This document shows, one piece after another, positions 62,372 to 64,000 of a DNA stretch of 64,000 nt. The notes under the pieces were generated by a model. The model was given only the letters and a program-made list of their open reading frames with translations. It was not told the origin of the DNA and did not search any database. Where the stretch lies: positions 838,049 through 902,048 of the forward strand of contig NZ_BLJA01000001.1 in assembly GCF_019972295.1 (NCBI RefSeq), read 5' to 3'. The translations under genes were made by a program, and so were the position numbers. The DNA comes from Geobacter sp. AOG2. GTDB taxonomy: Bacteria; Desulfobacterota; Desulfuromonadia; Geobacterales; Pseudopelobacteraceae. The stretch's first letter is position 1. Each line of letters opens with the position of its first letter.

Positions 62372-63385
62372 TTAGCAGATTCTGGGCAGTTGCTCCCCGG
62401 CCAGCATCTCTACCGCCCTCGTGCCGCCCACGCTGGTTTCCATGCGGACGCGGCCCGCTTCTCCGTCGCCGACCTCCCCGATGATGGCGGCCTGGGCGCC
62501 GAGGGGATGCCGCTTCATTGCCGCCACGACCCGTTCGGCGGCGTCGGGGGCGACAAAGGCCAGCAGCTTCCCTTCGTTGGCGACAAAGAGCGGGTCAAGG
62601 CCAAGGATCGAGCAGACGCCGCGTACCGCCGGGTTCACAGGAATCAGCTCCTCGCGCAGGGTAATGGCCACGTTCGACTGCTGGGCGATCTCCTTGATGG
62701 TGGTGGCGATGCCGCCGCGGGTCGGGTCGCGGAGCACATGCAGTTGATCTCCGGCCTCGGCGATGATGGCGGCCACCAGGCTGTTGAGGGCGGCCGAATC
62801 GCTACGGATGTCGGTCCCGACGCTCAGCCCTTCGCGGTCGGCCATAACGGCAATGCCGTGGTCGCCCACGGTGCCGTTGATGATGATCTTGTCGCCCGGC
62901 CGGGCGTTGGCGCCGTGAATGGCGATGTCATGTTCCACTGCGCCGATGCCGGCGGTGGTAATGAATATTTTGTCCGCCTTGCCGCGGGGGACGACCTTGG
63001 TGTCTCCGGTCACGATCCGTACTCCGGCCTTGTCGGCGGCCTGGCGCATGTCGTCCAGCACGGTTTTCAGGTCTGCCCGGCTGAACCCCTCTTCGATGAT
63101 CAGGCCGACGCTCAGGTAGAGCGGTCGCGCGCCCATCATCGCCAGGTCGTTGACCGTGCCGTGGACCGCCAGGCTCCCGATGGTCCCGCCGGGGAAAAAG
63201 ATCGGATCGACCACGAAGGAGTCGGTGGTGTAGGCCAACTGCCCCGCAAACGGAGGCAGGAGCGCCGCGTCATTCTGCCCGGAAGGGGCGATGCCGCTCA
63301 GGGCCGGAATTATCAGTTCATCCAAAAGTTGGTGGGAAAGTCGGCCGCCACTGCCGTGGCCGAGAAGGATGAGGTCGTTGTTCAC
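62372..63385 (-). CDS. hypE: Hydrogenase maturation protein HypE
   Basis: The 337-residue AIR-synthase-like enzyme dehydrates the carbamoylated C-terminal cysteine to thiocyanate, supplying cyanide for the [NiFe] centre. It has LLGHGSGGRLSHQLL, SFVVDPIFFPGGTIGSLAVHGTVNDLAMMGA, VTGDTKVV, and ends in the obligatory PRIC tail. The start is GTG 63385 (VNNDLILL), set by family length. Its partners HypF, C and D lie outside the window. Confidence 0.95.
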   Translation of the reverse strand: MNNDLILLGHGSGGRLSHQLLDELIIPALSGIAPSGQNDAALLPPFAGQLAYTTDSFVVDPIFFPGGTIGSLAVHGTVNDLAMMGARPLYLSVGLIIEEGFSRADLKTVLDDMRQAADKAGVRIVTGDTKVVPRGKADKIFITTAGIGAVEHDIAIHGANARPGDKIIINGTVGDHGIAVMADREGLSVGTDIRSDSAALNSLVAAIIAEAGDQLHVLRDPTRGGIATTIKEIAQQSNVAITLREELIPVNPAVRGVCSILGLDPLFVANEGKLLAFVAPDAAERVVAAMKRHPLGAQAAIIGEVGDGEAGRVRMETSVGGTRAVEMLAGEQLPRIC

Positions 63386-63501
63386 GGTGGGATTGGGTCT
63401 CCTGCGGATAATTTTTATGCACGATAGCACGAAAGCCCCCCATTGTCACGGCAGCTTTTTCTGTTCACTTTGCCCGGCGGTTCATGGTAAGAGTAGCTTT
63501 T

Positions 63502-63552
63502 AGTGTCCCGTGCGGTCAGTCGTGCGAGTACGGACTGACCGCACGGGACGCT
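63502..63552. repeat. Compact palindrome related to the GTGTCGTGCGGTTA element
   Basis: AGTGTCCCGTGCGGTCAGT and ACTGACCGCACGGGAC are inverted across a 13-base loop. The outer sequence matches the ends of the element at 32024-32181. It lies just before the last gene. Confidence 0.7.
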
Positions 63553-63600
63553 GGTTTTGAAAAATACCGCCATGAAGCGGGCGAGCAGGTGGAGGATTGG

Positions 63601-64000
63601 ATGACTGATTACAGACCGCTGGAAAAATTGCCGGATACGGCGGGATACAAGAAGGGCGATGTGCTGGTGCTGGTTGGGGAACTTTTCGGCCGCGGGTATG
63701 CCAACGGTCTGGTGGAGGAGGCCCGGCGCATCGGTATGGATGTGATCGGCACCACCGTGGGGCGGCGCGACAGCGACGGCGCCCTGCGGCCGTTGACCGC
63801 CGAGGAGTTGGCGGACGCCGAAGCGCTCTTGGGCGGGAGCATCATCAACGTGCCCCTTGAGGCGGGCTTCGATATGGAGCAGGTGGACGGGCAGCCGTCG
63901 GTGGCCGAGCAACTCAAGAAGGCCAAACCGGACGAGTGGGCCTCCATCGGTTTCAGCCCCGATTTCATCGATAAGGCCAGGGCCGCCGGAACGGCCCGTA
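63601..64000 (+). CDS. FabMG-like enoyl-ACP reductase family protein, N-terminal part
   Basis: The frame stays open to the window end (133 complete codons), after GGAGGATTGG and ATG 63601. It begins MTDYRPLEKLPDTAGYKKGDVLVLVGELFGRGYANGLVEEARRIGMDVIGTTVGRRDSDG, which I associate with the 'enoyl ACP reductase FabMG' family found in Geobacter and Bdellovibrio. GELFGRGYANGL looks like a dinucleotide-binding loop. The assignment rests on recall of the N-terminus only, and the active-site part lies beyond the window. Confidence 0.6.
   Translation, partial: MTDYRPLEKLPDTAGYKKGDVLVLVGELFGRGYANGLVEEARRIGMDVIGTTVGRRDSDGALRPLTAEELADAEALLGGSIINVPLEAGFDMEQVDGQPSVAEQLKKAKPDEWASIGFSPDFIDKARAAGTAR

Overview
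This is a GC-rich, gene-dense chromosomal segment from a Desulfuromonadia/Geobacterales-type bacterium (Geobacter or a close relative). The evidence is the combination of an anaerobic-type cobalamin lower-ligand cluster (a ThiC-like BzaF candidate beside cobT and cobU), HpnJ/HpnK hopanoid genes, a GEMM-I cyclic-dinucleotide riboswitch in front of cheW, a DUF4212/VC_2705-type symporter with a DUF294 partner, HypE, and many short intergenic palindromes. No species can be named from sequence alone. No rRNA, tRNA, CRISPR array or intact insertion sequence was seen.

Layout. 1-1.6 kb: 3' part of an ovothiol synthase gene (ovoA) and slyX. 1.6-4.0 kb: GEMM-I riboswitch with terminator, cheW, an EAL/HDOD gene, and a broken chemoreceptor. 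4.2-6.2 kb: NAD salvage (pncB-pncA). 6.2-9.1 kb: an acquired-looking cassette (aldo/keto reductase, SDR, divergent TetR regulator with paired operators), followed by a decayed second copy of the pncA 3' end. 9.2-15.3 kb: DRTGG ATPase, YceH, HflX, FabI, a small membrane protein and TrmB. 15.3-19.3 kb: DUF4212 plus Na+/solute symporter, a degenerate DUF294 protein and a TIM-barrel epimerase. 19.3-23 kb: TonB-like protein, cbiA, then a B12 riboswitch driving cbiM and a small CbiN-like gene. 23-33.4 kb: housekeeping and regulators (recO, ChaN/PDZ lipoprotein, DJ-1/PfpI protein, PPOX protein, polA, IclR, Usp, polysaccharide deacetylase, MarR, PilZ). 33.4-37.1 kb: proC and the hopanoid genes hpnJ-hpnK plus a small DMT carrier. 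37-46.4 kb: secreted or membrane-associated proteins, a soluble chemoreceptor, an Rrf2 regulator followed by a structured leader with a 20-codon ORF, and a BIG2/YVTN lipoprotein. 46.5-52.1 kb, minus strand: cobU-cobT-bzaF-PPC-cobS-phosphatase under a second B12 riboswitch with its own terminator. 52.3-54.5 kb: groES-groEL with promoter and CIRCE. 54.8-64 kb: cupin, ferrochelatase, periplasmic Cys-rich protein, cyclophilin, DUF4139, ComF, Rrf2-cysK, GNAT, YbaK, hypE and a partial FabMG-like gene.

How the parts work together. The B12 genes form two riboswitch-controlled blocks: corrin-ring amidation and cobalt uptake near 20-23 kb, and nucleotide-loop assembly near 46.5-52 kb. These fit a cell that makes its own cobamide without oxygen. 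The regulatory genes (GEMM riboswitch, EAL/HDOD, PilZ, CheW, chemoreceptors) point to second-messenger control of motility or surface behaviour. Several families of dispersed palindromic repeats run through the intergenic regions; one copy supplies the hflX start codon and another splits groES from groEL. The least explained element is the structured transcript with a 20-codon Cys-containing ORF at about 42.24-42.52 kb, beside an Rrf2 regulator.
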